This document shows positions 32,663-41,347 of a stretch of 64,000 bases of DNA, piece after piece; the first letter of the stretch is position 1; every line of letters starts with the position of its first letter. The stretch is from Massilia phosphatilytica. Lineage in GTDB: Bacteria > Pseudomonadota > Gammaproteobacteria > Burkholderiales > Burkholderiaceae_D. Location of the stretch: assembly GCF_002968015.1 (NCBI RefSeq), contig NZ_PUIP01000007.1, positions 1 to 64,000 on the forward strand. The letters run 5' to 3'. The translations under genes were made by a program, and so were the position numbers. The notes beneath the pieces are model-generated. The model searched no databases. It was not told the origin of the DNA and saw nothing but the letters and a program-made list of their open reading frames with translations.

Positions 32663-33775
32663 TTATAAAACGGGATCGCACCCGAGCGGCGCCTCGGCCA
32701 CGCGCACCCGCGGCGCCACGGCGCACATCAATTCGTAACCGATCGTGCCGGCGGCCTGGGCCACCTCGTCGATCGGGAGGCCGTCGCCCCACAGGGTGAC
32801 CTTGCTCCCGACGCGCGCGTTCGCGATCGGCGTCAGGTCGACGGCCATCATGTCCATCGACACCCGGCCGACGAGTGTCGTGCGGATGCCGTCCACGAGC
32901 ACCGGCGTGCCGTGCTCCGCGTGGCGCGGGTAGCCATCGGCATAGCCGCACGCGACGACGCCCACCGTCATGGCCCTGTCCGCCTGGAAGCGGCTGCCGT
33001 AGCCCACGCTGTCGCCCGGCTGCAGGCGCTGGATGCCGATGATTTCCGATTTCAGGGTCATCGTCGGCAACAGGCCGTAATCCTTGGCCGAGCGGCCGCC
33101 CGGCGTGCCGCCATACAGCATGATGCCGGGCCTGACCCAGTCGCTTTGCAGTTCCTGGACAAGCTCCGCCGTGTGCAGCACACCGCCGGAATTCGACAGG
33201 CTGCGCTCGCCCGGCAAACCGTCCGCGCCGAGGCGGAAGCGGCGCACCTGCTCTCCGATCGACAGGCGCGGATGCTCCAGCTCGTCCGCGTTGGCGAAAT
33301 GCGTCATGAACGTGATGTTGCGGATGCCCGGGATCGCGCGCAGGCGTTGATACGCCGCCGCGAACTCGTCCGGCCGGAAGCCGAGGCGGTTCATGCCTGT
33401 GTTCATCTTCAGGTGCACGTCGATGGGCCGATAGAGCTGGGTGTATTCCAGCATCCTGACCTGTTCGATGCAGTGGACCGTGCTGTTGATATTGTGCTCG
33501 GCCAGCAGGGGGATGTCCGACGTGTCGAAGATTCCCTCTAATAACAGAATGGGCTTCACCCAGCCCAGCTCGCGCAGGCGCAGCGCGTTTTCCGTCTCGA
33601 TCAGGGCCAGGCCATCGGCCTGCGCAAAACCGCGCATACCTCTTTCCAGGCCATGGCCATACGCGTTCGCCTTCACCACCGCCCAGATGTTCGCCTGCGG
33701 CGCACAGGCGCGCGCACGGGCCAGATTGTGCTGCATGGAGTCGAGATGAATGGTGGCGTGCAGGGGACGTGGCAT
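32663..33775 (-). CDS. alr: Alanine racemase
   Basis: 370-residue PLP enzyme that interconverts L- and D-alanine for peptidoglycan. The PLP lysine is Lys35 in VVKANAYGHG. The catalytic tyrosine region is VGYGSRFQA, and the C-terminal beta domain carries VSMDMMAVDL. No signal peptide is visible, so it is the cytoplasmic biosynthetic type. It is divergent from lplT and upstream of radA. Confidence 0.96.
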   Translation of the reverse strand: MPRPLHATIHLDSMQHNLARARACAPQANIWAVVKANAYGHGLERGMRGFAQADGLALIETENALRLRELGWVKPILLLEGIFDTSDIPLLAEHNINSTVHCIEQVRMLEYTQLYRPIDVHLKMNTGMNRLGFRPDEFAAAYQRLRAIPGIRNITFMTHFANADELEHPRLSIGEQVRRFRLGADGLPGERSLSNSGGVLHTAELVQELQSDWVRPGIMLYGGTPGGRSAKDYGLLPTMTLKSEIIGIQRLQPGDSVGYGSRFQADRAMTVGVVACGYADGYPRHAEHGTPVLVDGIRTTLVGRVSMDMMAVDLTPIANARVGSKVTLWGDGLPIDEVAQAAGTIGYELMCAVAPRVRVAEAPLGCDPVL

Positions 33776-33912
33776 GGCTTGCAGATGGGGGCGACGGCTG
33801 AGAACGAAAGGTTTATTTTACTCCCGGCAGTGAAATGCCGTATTGTCGATTCCTTGGGCTAACCGGTCTTTCATGGTATAAAGCAACCCATCCAGTTTTT
33901 TGAACCTTTCGA

Positions 33913-35175
33913 ATGAATCGTGGTTTTTATACCATCATGGCGGCGCAGTTCTTCTCGTCGCTGGCCGACAATGCGCTGATATTTGTCTCGATCGGGCTGC
34001 TAACGGCGATGAAAGCCCCGGCTTCGCTCACTCCGCTGCTGAAGCTGTCGTTCGTCCTGTTCTACGTCCTGCTGGCTGCTTTCGTCGGTGCGTTTGCCGA
34101 TTCGATGCCCAAGGGGCGGGTGATGTTTACCGCCAATTTAATCAAAGTTTTCGGCTGCTGCCTGATCTTCTTCGGCGCGCACCCTCTCGTCGCCTGCACT
34201 GTCGTCGGCTTCGGCGCGGCCGTCTACTCCCCCGCCAAGTACGGCATCCTGACCGAGCTGCTGCCGGCCGAAAAACTCGTCGCGGCCAACGGCTGGATCG
34301 AGGGCCTGACCGTCATGTCCATCATCCTCGGTGCCGCCATGGGGGGCGCCCTCGTCAGCGCCCACGGCAGCGCCTGGCTGATGACCCTGGACGTGCCCTA
34401 CATCGACACCGGCATCGACTCGCCGACCAAGGGCCAGCTCGCCGTGCTGATCGGCGTGTACGCGCTGGCGGCCGGCTTCAACCTGCGCATTCCGGACACC
34501 GGCGCGCGCTACGAGCACCAGGAACGCAATCCGGCCAAGCTGATCGCCGATTTCGCCGACTGCTCCGCCACGCTGTGGAAAGACAAGCTGGGCCAGATCT
34601 CGCTGGCCGTGACGACGCTGTTCTGGGGCGCCGGCGCGACACTGCAATTGATCGTGCTGGAATGGGCCAAGCGCTCGCTGCACATGTCCCTCGACAAGGC
34701 GACAGGCCTGATCGGCGTCGTCGCCATCGGGTCCGCGATCGGCGCGGCGATGGCGGCGAAGATGATTCCGCTGAAAAAATCGCTCACCGTGATCCCGCTC
34801 GGCGTCATCATGGGCCTCATCGTGACCTCGATGACGGTCGTGTATTCGCTGACGATCGCCGTCCCGCTGCTCCTGATCATCGGCCTGTTGTCCGGCTTCT
34901 TCGTCGTGCCGATGAACGCCCTGCTGCAGCACCGCGGCCACGTCCTGATGAGCGCCGGCCACTCGATCGCCGTGCAGAACTTCAACGAGAACCTCTCGAT
35001 CCTTACCATGCTGGCGCTGTACGCCGTGATGATCACGCTGAACCTGGACCTGAACGTCATTATCGTCCTGTTCGGCCTGTCGCTGGCCGGCATCATGTGG
35101 CTGATCGGCCGCCGCCACGCTGCGAACCAGCGCGAACACGACTCGCTCGCCCTCATCGGCGAGCACAAACACTAA
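33913..35175 (+). CDS. lplT: Lysophospholipid transporter LplT (MFS)
   Basis: 420-residue major-facilitator protein with about twelve helices. The opening MNRGFYTIMAAQFFSSLADNAL and the internal SPAKYGILTELLP segment are LplT hallmarks. LplT flips lysophospholipids inward for reacylation. In enterobacteria lplT is next to aas; no acyltransferase gene is seen here. The stop codon TAA lies inside the first copy of a small repeat element, so insertion may have set the present C-terminus. Confidence 0.92.
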   Translation: MNRGFYTIMAAQFFSSLADNALIFVSIGLLTAMKAPASLTPLLKLSFVLFYVLLAAFVGAFADSMPKGRVMFTANLIKVFGCCLIFFGAHPLVACTVVGFGAAVYSPAKYGILTELLPAEKLVAANGWIEGLTVMSIILGAAMGGALVSAHGSAWLMTLDVPYIDTGIDSPTKGQLAVLIGVYALAAGFNLRIPDTGARYEHQERNPAKLIADFADCSATLWKDKLGQISLAVTTLFWGAGATLQLIVLEWAKRSLHMSLDKATGLIGVVAIGSAIGAAMAAKMIPLKKSLTVIPLGVIMGLIVTSMTVVYSLTIAVPLLLIIGLLSGFFVVPMNALLQHRGHVLMSAGHSIAVQNFNENLSILTMLALYAVMITLNLDLNVIIVLFGLSLAGIMWLIGRRHAANQREHDSLALIGEHKH

Positions 35176-35423
35176 TTCGGGGTCAGAGCACATTTTTCTC
35201 GAAATTCGGGGTCAGAGCACTTTTTCGAGAAATTGATCGGCTCGCGGTCTAGCGGGCTGGCCATGCGCCAGGCGACGCATCATCATTCACTGCATGCGCT
35301 CCCGTCAAAGGTACTTTGAGACCTGTGTGGTGACGTTCGTCAGCGCGCAATGTCACGGGACACATTGCATCAAAAAGTGCTCTGACCCCGAATTTTTGCG
35401 AAAACGTGCTCTGACCCCGAATT
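35174..35423. repeat. Element of about 250 bp bounded by paired inverted repeats (REP/RAYT-remnant-like)
   Basis: The 18-nt core AATTCGGGGTCAGAGCAC occurs twice in direct orientation at 35174-35191 and 35203-35220, then twice inverted at 35377-35394 and 35406-35423. All four copies are identical in the core and each is followed or preceded by a T- or A-rich run. The interior of about 155 bp has a minus-strand ATG at 35264 reading MASPLDREP, faintly like the MARPLR start of REP-associated tyrosine transposases. No intact transposase exists. It ends at a partly similar GGGTCTGCCCCGG at 35443-35455. Confidence 0.75.
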
Positions 35424-35466
35424 TAAACAATTGCCAAAAAACGGGTCTGCCCCGGTTTGATGCCGG

Positions 35467-36411
35467 TTATGGATGCAGTCGGGCGTTGGCGCGCTCGCGC
35501 CAGTCGTCAGGGACGATGAAGCCCCGTTCGAATTCGACGATGTTGCCGGGCTCTTCGCGCACGAGTGCCACGAGCACGGGGGTGTCCGACGCGATGAAGT
35601 GGTCTTCCAGTTCCGCAGCCAGCTGGGCCTTGTCCAGCATCCACACGGCCGATTGCGCGCGGAACGGGGGCAGCCATTGCAGGCGCGGCAGGATCAGGAA
35701 GCGGTCGCCGGGCAAGGCGTCGAGCTCTTCGAGCGGACACCAGAACCCGCGGCAATGGCCCGCCGTGATGCCCTGCATGGCCTGATACGTCCCCCGCGGG
35801 TAGAACAGCCAGCCCTTCACGAGCGCGCGCGCCGCGACGACGGGCCGCGGCAGCACGTCCAGCGCGGCCGGATGCGTGCCCAGGTTCAGCTGGCGGTCGA
35901 ACACCTTGCGCATCTTGCGCCCGAGACTGTCCGCCAGGTTCGGGCCGACGAATGTGTCGAAGCCCGTCGTGGCATCGCCTTGCAGCAGGTAAAACTTGGT
36001 GGCGAACTCGATGTGCTCCACGCCGCCCGCGCCGGCATCGAGTAAAAAGTCGAATTCGCCGACGGTGTCGTTGCGGCTCGCCCGCACCTGCAGGCCGTGC
36101 GCGACGAGGCGGCCCTGGTGCGCGAAATAAAAGGCCATCAGCTTTTCCGCGTACAGGCCGAGGCGCGTGTACATTTTTGCGCCGAGCGCCGCGTCGAGCG
36201 GCGTGGGATCGGCATCGAGGTCGGCCAGCCAGCGCGCCGTCGCCTCCGTCATCGGACCGAGCGTCGCGATGCGGCCTTCCCAGTGCGGGTCGTGGATGTC
36301 GAGCAGGTCCGGGGCGTCCAGCAGCCACGCCAGCGCCCGCACCCGCGCGCGCCGCAGATGGCGCCAGCGGCGTTCGAACAGTGACTGGTACGTGTCAGCC
36401 TGATCGCGCAC
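35467..36411 (-). CDS. DUF1853 family protein
   Basis: About 314 residues of unknown function. The body matches DUF1853, a proteobacterial family with a PD-(D/E)XK-nuclease-like pattern suggested by GEFDFLL and EFATKFYLL. A GTG at 36411 is the best start; it overlaps the udg 3' end by 17 nt, and sequence further upstream is udg in another frame. It is last in the tsaB-rimI-udg operon. The nuclease idea is an inference from the D...ExK spacing, not a demonstrated activity. Confidence 0.8.
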   Translation of the reverse strand: MRDQADTYQSLFERRWRHLRRARVRALAWLLDAPDLLDIHDPHWEGRIATLGPMTEATARWLADLDADPTPLDAALGAKMYTRLGLYAEKLMAFYFAHQGRLVAHGLQVRASRNDTVGEFDFLLDAGAGGVEHIEFATKFYLLQGDATTGFDTFVGPNLADSLGRKMRKVFDRQLNLGTHPAALDVLPRPVVAARALVKGWLFYPRGTYQAMQGITAGHCRGFWCPLEELDALPGDRFLILPRLQWLPPFRAQSAVWMLDKAQLAAELEDHFIASDTPVLVALVREEPGNIVEFERGFIVPDDWRERANARLHP

Positions 36412-37357
36412 GGGCGTTCCTTGCCCTGCACAGGTCGGCCCACGCGAGGGCCTTGTCGGCGCCGCGCCGCAGCAGTTCGCCCGGATGCAGCGTGGCCACG
36501 AGATTGACCGTGCGCCCGCCCGTTTCCAGCACGTGGCTGTCGCCGCGCGCACCCGCCAGCGGTTCCGGCAGCGGCCGGCCCAGCAAGGTGTTGGCGGCGA
36601 TCTGGCCCAGGGTCAGCACGGTGTCGGCACCCGTCAGCGCGATTTCGCGTTCGAGGTAAGGACGGCACGCGGCCGCCTCCTGCGGCGTGGGCGCGCGCTC
36701 GCCGCCGTTCGGGCTCGTCGGGCGGCACTTGATCAGGTTCGTCACGTAGACATCGCGCTCGCGGCCCATGCCCACGGCGACCAGCATGTTGTCCAGCAGC
36801 TTGCCCGGATCGCCGGCGAGCGGCACGCGCGCCTTTTCATCGGCGGCCGTGGTGGCACCGGCCGCGACGATCCAGCGCGCCTGCTTCGCCCCCGTGCCCG
36901 GCACCGGTGCGCGGCCTTCGCGGCACGCGCTGCAGCGGCGGCACGCGGCGATGGCGATGGTGAGCTGGTCCCAGTCCATAGTCGCGATTTCTTCCGGCGT
37001 CGCGTCGCTCGGCAAAGCGGCATCGTCCCACGCGGAATCGTGGTCGGCCGGCGGCGCCAGCGCGGACACGGATTGCGCGACAGGCTGCAGCGGCGTCGGT
37101 CCGGGCGGACGCGGTCCCGCCGGTGCCGGCCGCGGCGGCAGCGCGACCGGCGCCGGCGGCGGGGCGGCCGGCGCGGCGACGGGCGCCAGCGCGGATGCCG
37201 ACTGCGCCACCGGCTGCAGCGGCGTCGGTCCCGGGGCGACAGCCACGTCCGCCTCGGCAGCAGCGGCGGCAGGTGCCGGCGCCGTGCGCAACTGCCACAG
37301 CGGGCCGAGGCCCATCTCGTTCAGGAAGATGGCGTCGCGTTCGCTGACACCGTTCAT
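36395..37357 (-). CDS. Family 4-type uracil-DNA glycosylase with divergent active-site motif
   Basis: 320 residues: an Ala/Pro-rich linker (about 25-110) and a UDG domain. The linker contains a near-perfect internal duplication, GPTPLQPVAQSxSALAP at 43-59 and 86-102. The iron-sulfur cysteines expected of family 4 are present (Cys142, Cys145, Cys211, Cys231), as is LHPGELLRR in place of motif HPS. Motif A, normally GE(A/G)PG, reads AAGATTAADE (165-174), so a catalytic acid may be missing. GKLLDNML and NLIKCRP are conserved. It overlaps rimI by ATGA. Activity on uracil is therefore uncertain. Confidence 0.82.
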   Translation of the reverse strand: MNGVSERDAIFLNEMGLGPLWQLRTAPAPAAAAAEADVAVAPGPTPLQPVAQSASALAPVAAPAAPPPAPVALPPRPAPAGPRPPGPTPLQPVAQSVSALAPPADHDSAWDDAALPSDATPEEIATMDWDQLTIAIAACRRCSACREGRAPVPGTGAKQARWIVAAGATTAADEKARVPLAGDPGKLLDNMLVAVGMGRERDVYVTNLIKCRPTSPNGGERAPTPQEAAACRPYLEREIALTGADTVLTLGQIAANTLLGRPLPEPLAGARGDSHVLETGGRTVNLVATLHPGELLRRGADKALAWADLCRARNARARSG

Positions 37358-37815
37358 AACACATACCTCATCACGATCGCATCCTCGCGCCGGCCTTCGT
37401 GCGCGGGATAATAGCCCTTGCGCCGGCCGATCTCTTCATAGCCGTAGCGCCGATACACCTCGAGTGCGCGCGTGTTCGACGGCCGCACCTCGAGCAGGAT
37501 CGACGCCATGTGCTGCGCGCGCGACCGGGCCGCGATGCGGTCCAGCAGATAGCGCCCGACGCCGCGTCCATGCAGCGGCGCGGCGACGCCCAGGTCGAGC
37601 AGGTGCGCTTCGTCCACCGCATACATCAACAGAAAATAGCCGGCCAGCGCGCCTGCCGGCTCGCGCAGCACCCACGCGTCGTAGCCGCTCGCGAGCGAGT
37701 CCATGAAATTCGCGCGGCTCCACGGATGCGGGAACACGCTGCATTCGAGGGCATGCACCTCGTCGACGTCGCCCATGACCATCGGGCGCAGTTCCAGGTG
37801 CGCGCAATCGGTCAT
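37354..37815 (-). CDS. rimI: Ribosomal protein S18 alanine N-acetyltransferase RimI
   Basis: 153-residue GNAT acetyltransferase that modifies the N-terminus of ribosomal protein S18. The acetyl-CoA loop is visible in LHGRGVGRYLL (Q/RxxGxG/A type) and the RimI ending in RPSNTRALEVYRRYGYEEIGRRKGYYPA. The ATG at 37815 overlaps the tsaB stop as ATGA, and its own stop overlaps the udg start in the same way. This coupling fixes the start. Confidence 0.93.
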   Translation of the reverse strand: MTDCAHLELRPMVMGDVDEVHALECSVFPHPWSRANFMDSLASGYDAWVLREPAGALAGYFLLMYAVDEAHLLDLGVAAPLHGRGVGRYLLDRIAARSRAQHMASILLEVRPSNTRALEVYRRYGYEEIGRRKGYYPAHEGRREDAIVMRYVL

Positions 37816-38537
37816 CGCGCGTCCGCCTTGGCCGCGTTGATGGCCTGGCGTTCGGCGCTCGTGTACGCGACCTTGTTGCGCAGGTAGAGCGGCTGCGCCT
37901 CGTCGGCCGGCACGGCGCGGCCCGCGGCCAATGCGGCCACGCCCAGCACCGCGAATTCGCGCGCATGCGGCAGGATGTCGGCATATGCGCCCGCGGCGAA
38001 CGGGGCGTCCGCGAACGCGTCCGGATCCGCCGCGAAGCCATTGCCGCACGCGGCCAGGCCGTCGACCGGCTCCGGCGCCACATCGCCCGGTGCGCACAGC
38101 GCCGGCGCGCGCACGACCTGCCACTCGCCGGTCCAGCGGTACTGCGCCCAATAGACTTCGCCCATGCGCGCATCCAGCACGGCCAGCACCTCGGTCGCGC
38201 CCGTGCGTGCGCGGCACGCCTCGGCCATCGCTTCCAGCGTCACGAGCGGCAGCACGGGTTTGCGCGCGCCGAACGCGAGCCCCTGCGCCACGCCGCACGC
38301 CGTGCGCACGCCCGTGAACGAGCCCGGGCCGGCGCCGAACGCGATCGCGTCGCAGTCGGCAAGCGCGATGCCGGCATCGCGCAGCAGCTCCTGCACCATC
38401 GGCAGGACGGATTGCGAGTGCGTGCGCACGCCGGTCGTTTCACGGGTCAATACGGGGGTGTCCGCGCCGTCCGCGCTGTTCAATAACGCGCAGGACGCCA
38501 GCTCGGACGAGGTTTCGATGGCGAGGATGATAGGCAT
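37812..38537 (-). CDS. tsaB: tRNA threonylcarbamoyladenosine biosynthesis protein TsaB
   Basis: 241-residue ASKHA-fold protein required, with TsaD, TsaE and TsaC, for t6A37 modification of tRNAs. The start MPIILAIETSSELASCALL and GPGSFTGVRTACGVAQGLAF are diagnostic. A minus-strand TACAAT (38543-38548) ends only 6 nt before the ATG, so the transcript may have little or no leader. It is first in a four-gene operon with 4-nt overlaps and is divergent from the thioredoxin-like gene. Confidence 0.93.
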   Translation of the reverse strand: MPIILAIETSSELASCALLNSADGADTPVLTRETTGVRTHSQSVLPMVQELLRDAGIALADCDAIAFGAGPGSFTGVRTACGVAQGLAFGARKPVLPLVTLEAMAEACRARTGATEVLAVLDARMGEVYWAQYRWTGEWQVVRAPALCAPGDVAPEPVDGLAACGNGFAADPDAFADAPFAAGAYADILPHAREFAVLGVAALAAGRAVPADEAQPLYLRNKVAYTSAERQAINAAKADAR

Positions 38538-38599
38538 GGCATATTGTAACCCGGCGGCCCGGCCAGCCAAAAGCGCGGAACCGTTGTAGAATCGCGCCC

Positions 38600-39028
38600 A
38601 TGTCCAGTCTGACCCTCGAGCCCGATACCCGCGACCAGGTCGCCGCTGCCCTCCTCGGCGACGGCTGGATCGTCGCCTGCCTGTGCGCCGCCTGGTGCGG
38701 CACCTGCTCGTCCTACCGTGCCGCGTTCGACGGCCTGGCCGTGCGCCATCCCGACAAGACCTTCGTCTGGATCGACGTGGAAGACCAGGCCGACGTCGTC
38801 GGCGACCTCGACGTCGAGAATTTCCCCACGCTGCTCGTGCAGCGCGGCGATGCCGTCGCGTTCTTCGGCACGATGCTGCCGGACCCGAAAGTGGCGGACC
38901 GGCTGATCCAGGCGCAGGCGGAACTCAGCGCCGCCGAACTCGCGCGCCAGGCAGTCTCCACGCCGGAACGGCAGGCGTGGCAGCGCGAGTGCAACCTGCG
39001 CATCCTGCTCGCCAGCGGCGACGACTGA
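38600..39028 (+). CDS. Thioredoxin-family protein
   Basis: 142-residue thioredoxin-fold protein with the redox motif WCGTC in AAWCGTCSSYR and a cis-Pro region in VENFPTLLVQRG. It lacks a signal peptide, so it is cytoplasmic. A C-terminal tail of about 35 charged residues extends past the fold. A TAGAAT at 38587-38592 lies just 7 nt before the ATG. Its stop abuts the stop of the convergent oxidoreductase gene with no spacer. The physiological substrate is unknown. Confidence 0.85.
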   Translation: MSSLTLEPDTRDQVAAALLGDGWIVACLCAAWCGTCSSYRAAFDGLAVRHPDKTFVWIDVEDQADVVGDLDVENFPTLLVQRGDAVAFFGTMLPDPKVADRLIQAQAELSAAELARQAVSTPERQAWQRECNLRILLASGDD

Positions 39029-41347
39029 TCACGCCAACCGTAGCGGCAAGCTACGCAAGCGCTGCCCCGTCAGCTTGAACACGGCATTCGCCACGGCCGG
39101 CGCGACGGGCGGCACGGCCGGTTCGCCCATGCCTTCCGGTGGCGCCGCGCTCGGCACGATGACCGTCTCGACCTCGGGCGCCTGCGCCATCCGCAGGACC
39201 GGATAATCGCCGAAATTCGCTTGCTGCGGCTGGCCGTCCCTGAACGTGATCTCCCCCGCCAGCGCAGCCGACAGGCCGAACACGACACTCGACTCGACCT
39301 GCTGCGCGACGATGTTCGGATTCACGACGAGGCCGCAGTCGACGGCGCACACGACCTTGTGCACGCGGATCTCCTTGACCTCGACCGACACTTCCGCGAC
39401 CTGCGCGACGACCGTCCCGAACGACTGGTGCACGGCGACGCCATGCGCGCGCCCGGCCGCGGGCGCCCCGGCACGCGCGAGCGCGGCTTCCAGCACGGCC
39501 AGGTGGCGCGGATGGTCCTGCAACAGCGCGCGCCGCCACGCGACCGGGTCCTGGCCGGCCGCATGGGCCAGTTCGTCCGCGAAGCTCTCCTTGAAGAACG
39601 CGTTGTGCGAGTGCCCCACGGAGCGCCAGTACCCGATCGGCACGACGCTGTCGACGGCGACATGGCGGCTGCGGCGGTTGGCGATCGCGTACTGCAGGTC
39701 ATACTCGCCCTCGGCCGTCGTCTTGTCCGGACCGACGCCCGGCAGCCCGAGGTTGCGCGGAAAGTACTGGTGGCCGATGGCCCCGCTCGCGAGCTTGCTG
39801 TCCCACGCGAGTACGCGCCCGCCGGCGTCCAGGCGCGCCGTGTAGCGGGCCAGTGCGGCCGGGCGGTAGACGTCGTGCCCCGTGTCGTCCTCGCGCGTCC
39901 AGATCAGTTGCACGGGACGGCCGCGCGTCCGCAACGCGACGGCGACGGCCTGCGCCACCATGTCCGTCTCCAGGCGCCGGCCGAAGCCGCCACCCAGCAT
40001 GGTCACCTCGATCGTCACGTCCTCGCGCGCGACGCCCGCGACCTTCGCCGCGACGTCCACCGCGATGCTCGGCACCTGCGTGGGCGACCAGAGTTTCACT
40101 TTACCGTTCAGGACCTGCGCCGTGCAGTTCTGCGGTTCCATCGTCGCGTGCGCGAGGAACGGCGCGCGGTATTCGGCCTGCACGACCCGCGCGCCCGCCA
40201 GGTCCTGGCTGCCCGCCTCGAAATACGCGTGGCCCGATTCTTCATCGAGTGCCTTTGCGAAGCCGGCGAACACGGACTCGCTCGACAACGCGGCGTGGGG
40301 ACTCGCGGTCCACTGCACGGGCAGCGCCAGCGCCGCCTGTTTCGCCTGCCACCATCCCCTGGCGACGATCGCGACGCCGGCGCCGGCACCGGAAAGCGGC
40401 GCGAGCGCCGACGACACGTCGACGACTTGTTCCACGCCCGGCATCGATGCCACCTTGCCCGCATCGAACCCGGCGACACTAGCGCCCAGCACGGGCGCCA
40501 TGCGGAGCGCGGCATACAACAACCCTTCCGGCCGCACGTCGATGCCGAATACGGCGCGCCCGTTGACTTTAGCCGGCGCGTCGCGCCGGGGCAGCGGCTT
40601 GCCGATCAGGCGGAATTGCGCGGGCGTCTTGAGGCGCACGTCGTCCGCATCGATGTCACCGCCCAGCGCCGCCGCGCGCTGCGCCAGCAGGCCGTACGGC
40701 GCACGCCGTCCGTCCGGATGGAGGACCATGCCATCGCGCGTGGCGAGCGTCTCCACCTTCGTATTCCACTGCTCGGCGGCCGCGCGCAGCAGCATCGCGC
40801 GCGCGACGGCGCCGGCCGTGCGCATCGTCGGCCACGCATCCTTCACGCTCGTCGAACCGCCCGTGAACATGATGCCCAGTTCGCGCGCCACCTTGCCCGC
40901 CACCCAGCGCGCGCCGACCTGGAAGTTGCCGGCATCGTCAGGATGGAACGGCAAGGTGTCGCGCAGGACGGTGAGGTTGGCGAAGATCTTGTCGATGGGG
41001 GCCTGCACGACGCGCACGGCTTCGAGCGGTGCGTCCAGTTCCTCGGCCAGCAGCACGGGCAGCGCCGTGTGCACGCCCTGCCCCATCTCGCTGCGCGGGA
41101 CGACGACGTCGATGGTGCCGTCGAACGCGATCGCGACCCAGCCGTTCAGGGCGACGGCGCCGGCGTGCTGCACGGCGCCTTCGACCGTCGCGCGCAGGCG
41201 CTGGCGGGCCGGCGCGACGCCCCAGCCGACGACGAGCGCGGTGCCCGCGGCCAGGCCACCCAGCAGGAACCGGCGCCGGCCCCTGCGCACCGTGCGTACA
41301 GGACCGCTGTCCTCCCTATCCGAACCTGGTCCGCCCGTGTCCCGCAT
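39029..41347 (-). CDS. Molybdenum hydroxylase large subunit (xanthine dehydrogenase / IorB family)
   Basis: 772-residue molybdopterin-binding subunit of the isoquinoline 1-oxidoreductase beta type. The N-terminus RRGRRRFLLGGLAAG is a twin-arginine signal, so the folded enzyme should be exported to the periplasm. Glycine-rich cofactor loops such as VTMLGGGFGRRLE and the late GMGEPAVPPVAPAVANAV segment are present. Partners in this family are a small 2Fe-2S subunit and often a cytochrome; neither is adjacent, so it is an orphan here. GGAGG lies 7 nt before the ATG, and the gene begins inside the last 32 nt of the GGDEF-EAL gene. Confidence 0.87.
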   Translation of the reverse strand: MRDTGGPGSDREDSGPVRTVRRGRRRFLLGGLAAGTALVVGWGVAPARQRLRATVEGAVQHAGAVALNGWVAIAFDGTIDVVVPRSEMGQGVHTALPVLLAEELDAPLEAVRVVQAPIDKIFANLTVLRDTLPFHPDDAGNFQVGARWVAGKVARELGIMFTGGSTSVKDAWPTMRTAGAVARAMLLRAAAEQWNTKVETLATRDGMVLHPDGRRAPYGLLAQRAAALGGDIDADDVRLKTPAQFRLIGKPLPRRDAPAKVNGRAVFGIDVRPEGLLYAALRMAPVLGASVAGFDAGKVASMPGVEQVVDVSSALAPLSGAGAGVAIVARGWWQAKQAALALPVQWTASPHAALSSESVFAGFAKALDEESGHAYFEAGSQDLAGARVVQAEYRAPFLAHATMEPQNCTAQVLNGKVKLWSPTQVPSIAVDVAAKVAGVAREDVTIEVTMLGGGFGRRLETDMVAQAVAVALRTRGRPVQLIWTREDDTGHDVYRPAALARYTARLDAGGRVLAWDSKLASGAIGHQYFPRNLGLPGVGPDKTTAEGEYDLQYAIANRRSRHVAVDSVVPIGYWRSVGHSHNAFFKESFADELAHAAGQDPVAWRRALLQDHPRHLAVLEAALARAGAPAAGRAHGVAVHQSFGTVVAQVAEVSVEVKEIRVHKVVCAVDCGLVVNPNIVAQQVESSVVFGLSAALAGEITFRDGQPQQANFGDYPVLRMAQAPEVETVIVPSAAPPEGMGEPAVPPVAPAVANAVFKLTGQRLRSLPLRLA

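Noticed and set aside
35238..35264. A short minus-strand protein (MASPLDREP...) within the repeat element
   Set aside because: About 30 codons, partly encoded by the repeats themselves. Kept only as a hint of a transposase remnant.
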